NCBI RefSeq assembly: GCF_029892095.1
Contig: NZ_JARZAE010000004.1
Span: 8,184,001 to 8,248,000 of the forward strand
Source of the DNA: Kitasatospora sp. MAP12-44
Lineage (GTDB): Bacteria; Actinomycetota; Actinomycetes; Streptomycetales; Streptomycetaceae
Length of the DNA stretch: 64,000 bases
Direction of reading: 5' to 3'
Below, piece after piece: positions 51,406 to 59,220 of the stretch; positions within the stretch are counted from its first letter, which is position 1, and the number at the start of each line of letters is the position of its first letter. Below the pieces are notes generated by a model that had not been told where the DNA came from, searched no databases, and worked only from the letters and a program-made list of their open reading frames with translations. Both the position numbers and the translations under genes were made by a program.

Positions 51406-52803
51406 TGAGCAGTAGGAGTCGGAGGAGGCGTCCCCGCCGTGCAGGTGGGTCTGGTGGACGCGCAGGCCGTTGAACTCGGCGCCGTGCGGGAAGAATCGGG
51501 GGTCGACGGTGAGGCCGCCGTCGGTGGTGTCGGCGTCGAGTTTGATGACCCAGGGCTCGATGCCGTCGGGGTAGAACTGGTCGTCCCAGGAGCCGTAGAG
51601 GGAGTTGGAGAGATAGAGGCGCTTGCCGTCGCGGCTCAGCTCGACCATCTGCGGGCCGCCGGTGAGCGGGGTGTCGGGGGCGGTGGGGTGCGGGGCGCGG
51701 GCGGTGATGCCGCCCAGTCGCACCGAGCCGGTGGCGCGCGGGTGGAACGGGTCGCTGACGTCGAACTGGTGGAGCTCGCCGGTGCCCCAGGCCGAGACGT
51801 AGAGCCAGCGGTCGTCGACCGACAGGTTGATGTCGGTGACCAACGGCGGTACCGCGCCGAAGGGTTGCAGCGCGGGTGGCAGATCCTCGGTCTTGGCGGG
51901 CTCGGCTGGGATCTCGATCACCTTGCGGACGGCGAACTTCGCGCCGTCGCGATACCACAGCCAGACCGAGGCCGACAGGTCCTCCACGCTGGTCACGACG
52001 CCGACGAATCCCCACTCCTGCTCCGGGTCGTGGGCCGGGCGCAGCTCCAGCACCATCTGGTGATGGTCGCCGAAGTCGATCCGCTGCAGGTGGCGGCCCG
52101 AGTCCAGCTCCCAGAAGTGCAGCGCGTGGCCGTACTTGCGGCCCAGCAGCAGCTCCGGGACGATGCCGTCCTCGACCATCGACGGGGTGCCCCACTCGCT
52201 GGTGACGGCGGTGTTGGTGCCCAGGTGCCACCAGACGTCGTAGGCCAGCCGCTGCGGTCCGCGCTCGCTCTCCCAAGCCCGCAGCACCTCGAAGGTGGTG
52301 TGGTCGAGCAGCGCGACGCCGCCCGGGCCGTCGTTGCCGTTCGCGCCGCCCAGGCAGGAGAGGAAGACGCCGTCGGGGCCGCAGTGCAGGGTGTGCGGGC
52401 GCGAGTAGCCGGCCTTCTCCGCGAGCTCCTCGGCGCTGACGGTCTTCACCAGGCGGGGGCGGACCGGGTCGGGCCGGGTGTCCAGCACGTGCAGGCGCGA
52501 GGAGCGCAGGCCGGGCAGCAGCAGGTAGCGCCGCTCGGGGTTGTGGTGGCAGGCATGGGCCAGGGCGCTGGAGCAGGCGTTCCAGCCGAAGTGGTGCAAC
52601 TCGTCGCCGGGGGTAGGCATTTCGGTGACGTTGAGGACCTGGCCGTAGCTGGGCGAGGCGGGGTCGGTGTCGAGCGTGATCAGGGCGTCCGGTCGCTGCG
52701 CGGAGCGGTCGAAGCCGACCACATAGGCGAGCTTCTCGGGCGGCGCGGCGATCGCGTCCGCCGGCGTGCGGTAGAGCGAGGGGTCGGTGTGGATTTCGGA
52801 CAA
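51397..52803 (-). CDS. selenium-binding protein family / methanethiol oxidase
   Basis: 468 residues, a seven-bladed propeller protein of the SBP56 family. Human SELENBP1 and Hyphomicrobium MtoX oxidise methanethiol to formaldehyde, H2S and H2O2 with copper. Family blocks present are HHFGWNACSSALAHACHH, SRPHTLHCGPDGVFLSCLGG, TSEWGTPSMVEDGIVPELLL, VSAWGTGELHQFDVSD and the C-terminal THLHGGDASSDSYC. The His-rich sites for metal are all retained. There is no signal peptide. It is followed after 115 bp by the nickel/cobalt transporter in the same direction upstream; a link is not evident. Confidence 0.88.
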   Translation of the reverse strand: MSEIHTDPSLYRTPADAIAAPPEKLAYVVGFDRSAQRPDALITLDTDPASPSYGQVLNVTEMPTPGDELHHFGWNACSSALAHACHHNPERRYLLLPGLRSSRLHVLDTRPDPVRPRLVKTVSAEELAEKAGYSRPHTLHCGPDGVFLSCLGGANGNDGPGGVALLDHTTFEVLRAWESERGPQRLAYDVWWHLGTNTAVTSEWGTPSMVEDGIVPELLLGRKYGHALHFWELDSGRHLQRIDFGDHHQMVLELRPAHDPEQEWGFVGVVTSVEDLSASVWLWYRDGAKFAVRKVIEIPAEPAKTEDLPPALQPFGAVPPLVTDINLSVDDRWLYVSAWGTGELHQFDVSDPFHPRATGSVRLGGITARAPHPTAPDTPLTGGPQMVELSRDGKRLYLSNSLYGSWDDQFYPDGIEPWVIKLDADTTDGGLTVDPRFFPHGAEFNGLRVHQTHLHGGDASSDSYCSPR

Positions 52804-52918
52804 GAGGGCTCCTCGGCTCGACCGAACAGGGGTTGCAGCCTCGCACGGCGACCCCGGCGCACGGCAGGCGCACGTACCGGCGCGAACTCCGCGTCTGCGT
52901 ACGGCCTGCCGCCCGCGA

Positions 52919-54061
52919 TCAGTCGCCGGTGTGTTCGGCCGGGCGCATGCCGGCGGTCCACTTCTCCTCGATCCGGCCGAACTTCCAGACGGCGAGGGCG
53001 GCGATCCAGGTGACGAAGAAGAGGCCGACGATCACGAAGCCGAGCAGGTTGATGTCGATGCCGCTGATCCAGCCCCAGAACGCGCCGGTGAGGTTCAGCT
53101 GTTGGGCGAGCAGGCCGAGGAGTTCGACGGTGCCGATGATCAGCGCGACGGCGACCGACAGGCCGGTGATGGTGAGGTTGTAGTACACCTTGCGGACGGG
53201 TTTGGAGAACGCCCACCCGTACGCGAAGTTCATGAACGAGCCGTCGATGGTGTCCAGCAGCGACATCCCCGCCGCGAAGAGCACCGGCATGCAGAGGATC
53301 GCGTACCAGGGCAGGCCGGAGGCGGCGCCGCTGCCGGCCAGTACCAGCAGGCCGATCTCGGTGGCGGTGTCGAAGCCCAGGCCGAAGAGCATCCCGACCG
53401 GGTACATCTGCCACGGCTTGCTGATCGACTTCATCACCCTGCCCAGCAGCCGGTTCATGAACCCGCGGTTGTTGAGCTGCTCCTCCAGTGCGGCCTCGTC
53501 GAAGGTGCCGGCGCGCATCTGCCGGAAGACCTTCCAGATGCCGGCCAGGATGACCAGGTTGATGGCGGCGATGACGTAGAGGAAGGTGCCCGACACCGTG
53601 GTGCCGATCAGCCCGGTGACGTTGTGCAGGTGGGAGTTGCCGTCCCGCACCGGTCCGGCCAGCGCCTTGACGCCGATCGAGAGCAGGAACGCCAGGCCGA
53701 AGACGATGGTGGAGTGGCCCAGCGAGAACCAGAAGCCCACCGACAGTGGCCGTTTGCCCTCCTGCATCAGCTTGCGGGTGGTGTTGTCGATGGCCGCGAT
53801 GTGGTCGGCGTCGAAGGCGTGCCGCATGCCCAGGGTGTAGGCGGTCACGCCGATCCCGATGCCGAAGCCCTTCGTGCCCAGGCTCAGGTGCTGGGGCGCG
53901 ACGATCGCGACCAGCGTGAACCAGCCGATGACGTGCAGCGCGGTGATGAAGCCGGCCATGCCGGCCAGGTTGGTCCACTCCCGCCGGCTCATCGAGGCGG
54001 CGGCGGCGCGCCAGCCGACGCTGACCGGGTCCCTCGTGGCGGTGCTGGCGCTGCTGCTCAT
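52919..54061 (-). CDS. NiCoT-family nickel/cobalt permease
   Basis: 380 residues from ATG 54061 (GGAGGG 9 nt upstream). Eight hydrophobic helices. The helix II signature H-x4-D-H is RHAFDADHIAAIDNTTRK, and the second signature FSLGHSTIVF and the late LGFDTATEIGLLV and LFAAGMSLLDTIDG blocks are the classic HoxN/NixA/NhlF set. It imports Ni2+ and/or Co2+ at low concentration. A Nur-like box 62-78 bp upstream indicates repression by nickel, hence nickel rather than cobalt as the main substrate. Confidence 0.92.
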   Translation of the reverse strand: MSSSASTATRDPVSVGWRAAAASMSRREWTNLAGMAGFITALHVIGWFTLVAIVAPQHLSLGTKGFGIGIGVTAYTLGMRHAFDADHIAAIDNTTRKLMQEGKRPLSVGFWFSLGHSTIVFGLAFLLSIGVKALAGPVRDGNSHLHNVTGLIGTTVSGTFLYVIAAINLVILAGIWKVFRQMRAGTFDEAALEEQLNNRGFMNRLLGRVMKSISKPWQMYPVGMLFGLGFDTATEIGLLVLAGSGAASGLPWYAILCMPVLFAAGMSLLDTIDGSFMNFAYGWAFSKPVRKVYYNLTITGLSVAVALIIGTVELLGLLAQQLNLTGAFWGWISGIDINLLGFVIVGLFFVTWIAALAVWKFGRIEEKWTAGMRPAEHTGD

Positions 54062-54122
54062 GGATGCGTTCCCTCCGGGGGCGGCTACACGCGAGGTGCG
54101 AGCTGAACCATCATCAGTGCAG

Positions 54123-54139
54123 TTGCAAGTAACTCGCAA
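54123..54139. promoter_or_regulatory. Nur (nickel uptake regulator) box
   Basis: TTGCAA-N5-TCGCAA, only one base off the Streptomyces Nur consensus tTGCaa-N5-ttGCAA. It lies between the divergent nickel permease gene (ATG at 54061) and the sodF remnant (ATG at 54158), so it could repress both when nickel is plentiful. Confidence 0.75.
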
Positions 54140-54157
54140 TAGTGTGATCCCGGCACG

Positions 54158-54256
54158 ATGATCTCGACTTCGAAAGGGGCCGTGTACGCGAAGCTCTGGG
54201 ACGTCGTCAACTGGAACGACGTCGCCGCCCGCTTCGCCGCCGTCTCCGGCTCCTGA
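54158..54256 (+). pseudogene. sodF: sodF remnant (Fe-superoxide dismutase, start plus last residues)
   Basis: A 32-codon frame from ATG 54158 reads MISTSKGA and then VYAKLWDVVNWNDVAARFAA. The second part is the C-terminal end of Fe/Mn superoxide dismutases (the YxxxLWxVVNWxDVAxRFA ending). About 170 residues that hold all metal ligands are missing. In Streptomyces coelicolor sodF has a Nur box in its promoter; here the box is still 19 bp before the ATG, so the fragment looks like sodF with an internal deletion that spared promoter and tail. The peptide cannot be a dismutase. A terminator-like hairpin follows. Confidence 0.65.
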
Positions 54257-54268
54257 CGCCACGCCGCT

Positions 54269-54303
54269 GGGGCACGGCGGGGGTCATAGCCCCGCTGTGC
54301 CCC
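54269..54303. terminator. hairpin shared by sodF remnant and NUDIX gene
   Basis: Arms GGGGCACGGCGGGG (54269-54282) and CCCCGCTGTGCCCC (54290-54303) pair over 14 bp with one G-U. It starts 13 bp after the sodF remnant and overlaps the end of the convergent NUDIX gene. Confidence 0.7.
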
Positions 54304-54754
54304 ACCGGTCGCGGAACAGGGCGAGCGTCTGCGCGAGTTGTGAGTGCTGCGGCTCGGGCAGGCCGTCGGGGGCGAACCAGCCGAGAGCGTCGAACTTGTG
54401 CGGCTCGCCGAGGGCGACCAGGGCCGGATCCACCTCGACCGCGAAGACCACCGCGACCCAGTGCGAGACCGGGTCCCCGCGCAGGATGTTGCGCACGCCC
54501 AGGGTCTCCACCGCCAGGGCCTCGGCGACGTACTCCTCGCGGACCTCGCGCTGTACGGCCGACTCGAACGACTCGCCGTGCTCCAGCGCGCCGGCGCCGG
54601 TGTCCCAGGCGCCCGGCTCGTCCCGCGCGCCCGCGCTGCGCCGGGCCAGCAGGAGCCGGCCCTGGCCGTCATGGCAGACGAAGACGCAGGACACGGTGGG
54701 TGCGGTGAGCGCCCGCTCGGCTGGGCGTGCGGGTAAACCGTCGGTGGTGTTCAT
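54284..54754 (-). CDS. NUDIX hydrolase
   Basis: 156 residues from ATG 54754 (MNTTDGLPAR); the frame is open to 54838 without similarity. The Nudix box GALEHGESFESAVQREVREE matches G-x5-E-x7-RE-U-x-EE, with the following x-G replaced by Tyr-Val. The metal-binding glutamates are all there. The N-terminal strand is SCVFVCHDGQGRLLLARRS. Such enzymes cleave nucleoside diphosphates linked to other groups. The substrate is unknown. Confidence 0.8.
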   Translation of the reverse strand: MNTTDGLPARPAERALTAPTVSCVFVCHDGQGRLLLARRSAGARDEPGAWDTGAGALEHGESFESAVQREVREEYVAEALAVETLGVRNILRGDPVSHWVAVVFAVEVDPALVALGEPHKFDALGWFAPDGLPEPQHSQLAQTLALFRDRWGTAGL

Positions 54755-54938
54755 GAGCGTCGACGCTACCCAGGCCGCCCTCGCCTCGCACGGGGTTTTC
54801 AGCCTGCCCGAGTCGCTTGTCTCGCCCAACTCGCCCAACTCGCCTGACGGGCCCGCCCGGTGGCCGAGGCGTCGAGGGGCCGGGGGCGCGCGAGGAGCAG
54901 CGTCGTGTAGGGAGCGCGGGGGCGGGCATCAGAGAGCT

Positions 54939-55118
54939 ATGAAGAAAGTTCTGGAACTGCTGGTCTGCTTCCTCCACCCCATCGCCGTCGTACTGGTCTG
55001 GATCGACCTGGCCACGCGGCGCGATGTCAGCGGCGGTCGCAAACTGGCGTGGGGCATCCTGTCGCTGATCCCGCTGGTGCCCTTCGTCTATGTGCTGACC
55101 AGCGGCGATCTCTGGTAG
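54939..55118 (+). CDS. small two-helix membrane protein
   Basis: 59 residues from ATG 54939, in the same frame as a longer shadow. Two hydrophobic helices, VLELLVCFLHPIAVVLVWID and LAWGILSLIPLVPFVYVL, are joined by a basic loop (TRRDVSGGRKL). This is the PLDc_N-like type of small streptomycete membrane protein. It is followed by a very strong terminator. No function known to me. Confidence 0.6.
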   Translation: MKKVLELLVCFLHPIAVVLVWIDLATRRDVSGGRKLAWGILSLIPLVPFVYVLTSGDLW

Positions 55119-55138
55119 CCGCGAACCCGCGAAACCCG

Positions 55139-55178
55139 CGAACCGCGCCGGGCGGCGTACTGCGCCCGGCGCGGTTCG
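55139..55178. terminator. strong bidirectional terminator
   Basis: Perfect 16-bp inverted repeat: arms 55139-55154 and 55163-55178, loop of 8. The core arms are AACCGCGCCGGGCG and CGCCCGGCGCGGTT. It lies between two convergent gene ends (55118 and 55193). Confidence 0.9.
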
Positions 55179-55192
55179 AGCGATGCCCGCGC

Positions 55193-55588
55193 TCAGCAGG
55201 TGAAGTCGATCAGGCTGAACGACTCGTAGTGGTCGGAGGTGTAGTAGTCCTCCTGGGCCGCCTCGCCGGTGATGATGCGGCGGGTGCTGCGGTTCGACGC
55301 GCCCGGGGTCGTCACGGTGTACTCGTGGTAGTAGCCGTACGACTCGTCGGGCAGGACGCCCTCGCGGTTCTGGAACACCTCGCCGTCCTCGCTGTAGGGG
55401 AACGGGCCGTCCTGGGCGATCAGGTTGAGTGTGTCGTCGGCCTGGCTGGGCAGTGCGCTCTGGCAGATGCTGCCGGAGACGTCGGCGTGGGCCTCGGAGG
55501 CGAACGTCGTCAGTGGGGTCAGGGCCAGCAGGCCGACGGTGAGAACGGAAGCGGAACGCGACTTCAACGCGCGTAGAAACGTCTGCAT
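55193..55588 (-). CDS. secreted guanyl-specific ribonuclease, RNase Sa type
   Basis: 131 residues: a 35-residue signal peptide ending in EAHA, then a mature enzyme of 96 residues beginning DVSGSICQSALPSQADDTL. This is the same length and start as Streptomyces RNase Sa. The catalytic Glu is in YGYYHEYTVTTPG, the Arg in TRRIITGEAAQEDYY and the His in SDHYESFSLID. C-terminal Cys and the Cys near the N-terminus form the single disulfide. It cuts RNA after G outside the cell. No barstar-like inhibitor gene lies beside it; export may protect the host. Confidence 0.94.
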   Translation of the reverse strand: MQTFLRALKSRSASVLTVGLLALTPLTTFASEAHADVSGSICQSALPSQADDTLNLIAQDGPFPYSEDGEVFQNREGVLPDESYGYYHEYTVTTPGASNRSTRRIITGEAAQEDYYTSDHYESFSLIDFTC

Positions 55589-55757
55589 GCCAGCAGTCTG
55601 ACGGTCCGTCGGAGCATGCGACAGGGCCCTGAAAAGTCTTCATGTCCACGTAACTTCGTGGGCATCCCGGCGACGGACGGCGGCCGCTGAACGACCTTGG
55701 CGCAGCGGTCAGCCCGGTCGGCCCGGTCAGCCTGGTCAGCCCGCTCGTCCCGGTCGG
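55589..55757. repeat. short GGTCAGCCC-like direct repeats in an intergenic gap
   Basis: Between the RNase gene and the next minus-strand gene, 55706-55760 carries about five imperfect copies of a 9-10 bp unit (GGTCAGCCC/GGTCGGCCC). Nothing else is seen in this gap. Confidence 0.55.
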
Positions 55758-56288
55758 TCAGCGGCCGTGGCTACCGCGGAGGTGGTGGTGCGTCGCGCGG
55801 ATCGCCTCGTGCCAGAAGGGGGCGGCGGTCAGGTAGGCGCCCAGGGCCGAGAGCACGCCGAGCGAGACGTCCACGCTCACCCGCCCCTGCTTGGCCCAGT
55901 AGACGTCCTGCAGGTCGAGCAGCAGGGCGAACTCGTCGGCGATCAGCGCCGTCCCCGCTCCGTAGGCGGCGGCCACGCCGGGGTGCCTGACCGCCCGCTG
56001 ATCGCCGCGCACCGCGACCAGCCCGACTCCCACCAGTGCCGCGATACCGATGTTGTAGTGGTGCAGATGGCGACCGCCCGCGGAGATGTTGCCCCACGGC
56101 AGCCAGCCGCCCCTGATGCCGTGGGTGATCAGCCGGGCGGTGCCGAAGGTGGTGCCGAACGCGACCCAGGTCACCAGCAGTGACCGCTTGGTGGGGGACA
56201 GATGTCGCTCCGCCGCACGCCGCCAGTGCTCGGCGAGTGCCACCTCGGTCGTGCTGTCCTGCTGCTCTGCCGGCGTGGCAGCACTCAT
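55758..56288 (-). CDS. conserved-looking integral membrane protein
   Basis: 176 residues. After a hydrophilic head come four hydrophobic segments. Polar motifs sit inside the membrane part: GGRHLHHYNIGIAALV, IADEFALLLDLQDVYW and, at the end, HEAIRATHHHLRG. The repeated His (HLHHYN) and acidic (DEFALLLD) residues could bind metal, which hints at an enzyme-like or transport role. I do not recognise the family. Start ATG 56288. Confidence 0.68.
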   Translation of the reverse strand: MSAATPAEQQDSTTEVALAEHWRRAAERHLSPTKRSLLVTWVAFGTTFGTARLITHGIRGGWLPWGNISAGGRHLHHYNIGIAALVGVGLVAVRGDQRAVRHPGVAAAYGAGTALIADEFALLLDLQDVYWAKQGRVSVDVSLGVLSALGAYLTAAPFWHEAIRATHHHLRGSHGR

Positions 56289-56426
56289 CTCGGGCCTCCC
56301 GGTTCCGTGCGACGCCCTTCGACGCCAGCCCCGACGCTAGCCAGCGTCGGCGCCGACGGCATCCCGAAGTGGGTCGGCCCGCCATTTAATCGAGCAGGCG
56401 TTCGAATCTGGAGCTACCCTGGCGGT

Positions 56427-57056
56427 ATGGCTTTTCAACTCCAGGGATCCCTGCTGGACGGCGCCGACGAGGTCGGCCTCGGCGACCTGGCGGCGCTGCG
56501 GCGCACGCGGCTTGCGCACGGCGCCTGGGTCGACGTGCTGCCCGGCTGGCTGGCCGGCGGGGACGCGCTGTTCGAAAAGCTGGCCGTCGACGTCCCCTGG
56601 TGGGCCGAGCGGCGCGCCATGTACGACCGCGTGGTCGCGGTCCCGCGCCTGCTCGCCTTCTACGCCCAGGACGACGCGCTCCCCGATCCGGTGCTGTCCG
56701 CCACCCGCGCGGCGCTCAGCGCCCACTACGGGCCGGAGCTCGGGGAGCCGTTCAGCACGCTCGGGCTCTGCTACTACCGCGACGGGCGGGACAGCGTCGC
56801 CTGGCACGGCGACCGGACGGGGCGCGGCTCCCGCGAGGACACGATGGTCGCGATCCTCTCGGTCGGGCAGCCGCGCCAGCTGCTGCTCAGACCACGCGAC
56901 GGGCACGGCCTGACCGTGCGGCACTCGCTCGGCCACGGCGACCTGCTCGTCATGGGCGGTTCCTGTCAGCGCACTTGGGAGCACTGCGTCCCCAAGACGG
57001 CCCGCCCGGTGGGCCCGCGCATCAGCATCCAGTTCCGCCCGAGCGGGGTGCGCTGA
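56427..57056 (+). CDS. AlkB-like 2-oxoglutarate/Fe(II) dioxygenase
   Basis: 209 residues from ATG 56427. The double-stranded beta-helix shows iron ligands H-x-D in SVAWHGDRTGRG and the distal His in RTWEHCVPKTARPVGPRIS. R-x5-R residues for 2-oxoglutarate and base binding are in the same segment. GEPFSTLGLCYYRDGRDS and DLLVMGGSCQRTWEH are the usual AlkB blocks. It would oxidatively remove alkyl groups from nucleic acid bases. The N-terminal 60 residues are a less conserved nucleotide-recognition lid. Confidence 0.85.
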   Translation: MAFQLQGSLLDGADEVGLGDLAALRRTRLAHGAWVDVLPGWLAGGDALFEKLAVDVPWWAERRAMYDRVVAVPRLLAFYAQDDALPDPVLSATRAALSAHYGPELGEPFSTLGLCYYRDGRDSVAWHGDRTGRGSREDTMVAILSVGQPRQLLLRPRDGHGLTVRHSLGHGDLLVMGGSCQRTWEHCVPKTARPVGPRISIQFRPSGVR

Positions 57057-58277
57057 CTACTGCTCGCGCAGGCCCCACGGGGAGTCGTAGGCGACCAGCA
57101 GGTCGAGGAAGGGCTCGGCCGGGAACGCCTCGGGGCCCAGCACGCCGGTGCCCGACCAGACGCCGGAAGCCACCAGTTCGAGGGCGATCACCGGGTTGAT
57201 CGCGGTCTGCCAGACCACCGCCTGGGAGCCGTACTCCTGCATCGACCACTGGTTGTCGACCACGTGGTAGAGGTAGACCTCGCGCGGACGCCCGTCCTTG
57301 ACGCCCTTGACCCAGGTGCCGGCGCAGGTCTTGCCGTGCATCCGCTCGCCGAGGCCGGCCGGGTCCGGCAGCGCCGCGGCGACCACGTCACGCGGGGAGA
57401 CCTGGACCGGTCCCAGGTTGCTCGCGACGGTGAGGGGAGTGGTGCGGTCCAGGCCGAGGGCGTGCAGCGTCTTGAGCTTGGCGATGAAGTCGTCGCCGAG
57501 GCCGTACTTGAAGGTGACCCGCTTGGCGTCCACCCAGCGCGGCACCAGCAGGACCTCCTCGTGTTCGACGTTGACGCACTCCACCGGTCCGATGCCTTCG
57601 GGAAATTCGAAGACCTCCGGCTCGCTGAACGGCGCGGTGGTGTACCAGCCGCGGTCGGCCTGGTAGACCACCGGCGGGTTCAGGCACTCCTCGATGGTGG
57701 TCCAGATGCTGAAGGAGGGGGCGAAGTCGTAGCCCTCGACCGTGAGGTTGGCGCCGTCGCGGATGCCGATCTCCTCGATCTCGTCGAACAGTTCGTCCGC
57801 GGCGTAGCGGGCGAAGACGTCCGACAGGCCGGGCTCCACGCCCATGCCCACCAGGGCCAGCAGGCCGGCCTGCTCCCACTGCTCGGCGCGGGCGAACTGG
57901 TCGTCCCCGAGCTTGACCCCGCACAGCTCGTGCGGACGCTCGGGGTGCGGCTTGGAGAGCGACATCGCCATGTCCAGGTAGCGCGCGCTGGCCGCCAACG
58001 CAGCCTCGAACAGCGGCAGTACGAAGCGCGGGTCGGTGGCGTTGAGCAGCACGTCGCAGCGCTGCTCGGTGAGCAGCGCGGTGACGGCGTCCTGGTCGGC
58101 GGCGTCGATCCGCGCCGCGCTGAACCGGGTCCGCGCCTCGCCGAGCGCGGCGACCGCCGCCTCGGCACGGGCCTGGTCGTAGTCGGCGACGACGACGTGC
58201 TCGAAGAAGTCGCGCCGGGCCGCGATCCGGGTGATCGCGGTGCCGACGCCTCCGGCGCCGACGAGAAGGATGCGCAT
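57057..58277 (-). CDS. saccharopine dehydrogenase-family protein
   Basis: 406 residues from ATG 58277 (GGAG upstream). N-terminal NAD(P) fold MRILLVGAGGVGTAITRIAA, with VVVADYDQARAEAAV for the ribose. LLNATDPRFVLPLFEAALAA and LVGMGVEPGLSDVFARYAAD are typical of saccharopine dehydrogenase/carboxynorspermidine-type reductases. Its size fits the bacterial stand-alone enzymes for lysine catabolism or polyamine synthesis. A TetR regulator is encoded divergently 127 bp away. The exact reaction is not decided by sequence alone. Confidence 0.82.
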   Translation of the reverse strand: MRILLVGAGGVGTAITRIAARRDFFEHVVVADYDQARAEAAVAALGEARTRFSAARIDAADQDAVTALLTEQRCDVLLNATDPRFVLPLFEAALAASARYLDMAMSLSKPHPERPHELCGVKLGDDQFARAEQWEQAGLLALVGMGVEPGLSDVFARYAADELFDEIEEIGIRDGANLTVEGYDFAPSFSIWTTIEECLNPPVVYQADRGWYTTAPFSEPEVFEFPEGIGPVECVNVEHEEVLLVPRWVDAKRVTFKYGLGDDFIAKLKTLHALGLDRTTPLTVASNLGPVQVSPRDVVAAALPDPAGLGERMHGKTCAGTWVKGVKDGRPREVYLYHVVDNQWSMQEYGSQAVVWQTAINPVIALELVASGVWSGTGVLGPEAFPAEPFLDLLVAYDSPWGLREQ

Positions 58278-58307
58278 GGGGGGCTCCGTCCGGTGGGGAT
58301 GCTCGGG

Positions 58308-58340
58308 GGATGCCTGGCCGCTGAGGGATGCCTGGCCGGG
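58308..58340. repeat. tandem GGGATGCCTGGCCG repeat in a divergent promoter region
   Basis: Two copies of GGGATGCCTGGCCG, separated by CTGA, lie between the saccharopine-dehydrogenase-like gene and the TetR gene. They are followed by a third partial copy (GAGATGCC). A direct-repeat operator for the TetR protein is possible. Confidence 0.5.
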
Positions 58341-58391
58341 AGATGCCCCCATCGAACGCCTGCCGTCCGATTAAGGTCAACCGCGTTGGCG

Positions 58392-58404
58392 TAAGCTTGC
58401 CCGT
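58392..58404 (+). promoter_or_regulatory. leaderless promoter of the TetR gene
   Basis: TAAGCT (58392-58397) fits TANNNT and stands 7 nt before the A of ATG 58405, the arrangement of leaderless actinobacterial mRNAs. No ribosome-binding site precedes the ATG. Confidence 0.6.
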
Positions 58405-59115
58405 ATGGCCAAGACCGTGGTGCGGGAACAGGCGCGGCAGCGCCGCAGGCGGACCAAGCAGGGCACGGTGCTGACGCACGCCGAGATCGTCGAAACCGCC
58501 CTGCGGATGCTGCGCGAGCACGGCGCCCAGGGCTTCACCGCGCGCCGTCTCGGGCTGGCACTGGGCGCCGACGCCAGTGCGGTCTACCGCTACTTCGCCG
58601 GCATGGACGACCTCACGCTCGCCATCGCGGACGAACTGATGCGCCGGGCCATGGAGCACTGGCAACCGGTCGGCGACTGGCGCGCGGACCTGCGGGCGCT
58701 GGGCCTGCGCGTCCACGCCGCCTACCTCGCCCACCCGCACGCGGCCGTGCTGACCGCCAGCCGCGTCAGCGGCCGTCCCGAGGAGGTCGCCGCCGACGAG
58801 GCGATCCTCGGCCTGCTGCGCGGAGCGGGCTTCCCGGACCGCGCGGCAGTGCGGATCTTCCACGTCTTCATCGACCAGAGCCTGGCCTTCGCCACGCTGG
58901 ACGCCGCGTCGCTGGCGCTCCCGGAGACGGCGCGCCGGTCGGACGAGGAGATGTGGCAGGCGACCTACGCCGGTCTGCCGCAGGAGACGCACCCGCACAT
59001 CGCCGCCACCGCCGACCTGCTGGTCGCCCGGATGAACATCAGCGCCTACCCGGCCGCCCTGGACCTGCTGTTGGCCGCCGCGGCGGCCGAGCTGTCCGCG
59101 ATCCCGCGGAGTTGA
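58405..59115 (+). CDS. TetR-family transcriptional regulator
   Basis: 236 residues. A basic N-terminus (RQRRRRTKQG) leads to the TetR DNA-binding domain VLTHAEIVETALRMLREHGA with FTARRLGLALGADASAVYRY. The ligand-binding half follows (SRVSGRPEEVAADEAILGLL), like TetR_C11 members. Divergent position suggests it represses the saccharopine-dehydrogenase-like gene and itself; the ligand may be a substrate or product of that enzyme. Confidence 0.85.
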   Translation: MAKTVVREQARQRRRRTKQGTVLTHAEIVETALRMLREHGAQGFTARRLGLALGADASAVYRYFAGMDDLTLAIADELMRRAMEHWQPVGDWRADLRALGLRVHAAYLAHPHAAVLTASRVSGRPEEVAADEAILGLLRGAGFPDRAAVRIFHVFIDQSLAFATLDAASLALPETARRSDEEMWQATYAGLPQETHPHIAATADLLVARMNISAYPAALDLLLAAAAAELSAIPRS

Positions 59116-59145
59116 TCACCCCGCCCCGGCCGGCCCGGCAAGGAC

Positions 59146-59191
59146 AGCGCGATGCCACACCCGCCTGTCTGTTCGGGTGTGGCATCTCGCT
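59146..59191. terminator. bidirectional terminator
   Basis: Stem of 18 bp with one mismatch (59146-59163 with 59174-59191), core GATGCCACACCCG/CGGGTGTGGCATC, loop of 10. It lies between the ends of the convergent TetR and VOC genes. Confidence 0.88.
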
Positions 59192-59220
59192 CTCGTTCCC
59201 GCCTGGCCCGCGTCAGGGGG

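Noticed and set aside
51397..54061. Selenium or nickel metabolism island
   Set aside because: The selenium-binding name of the SBP56 family is historical. No selenium genes and no nickel enzyme are present, so only the permease and its Nur box support nickel.
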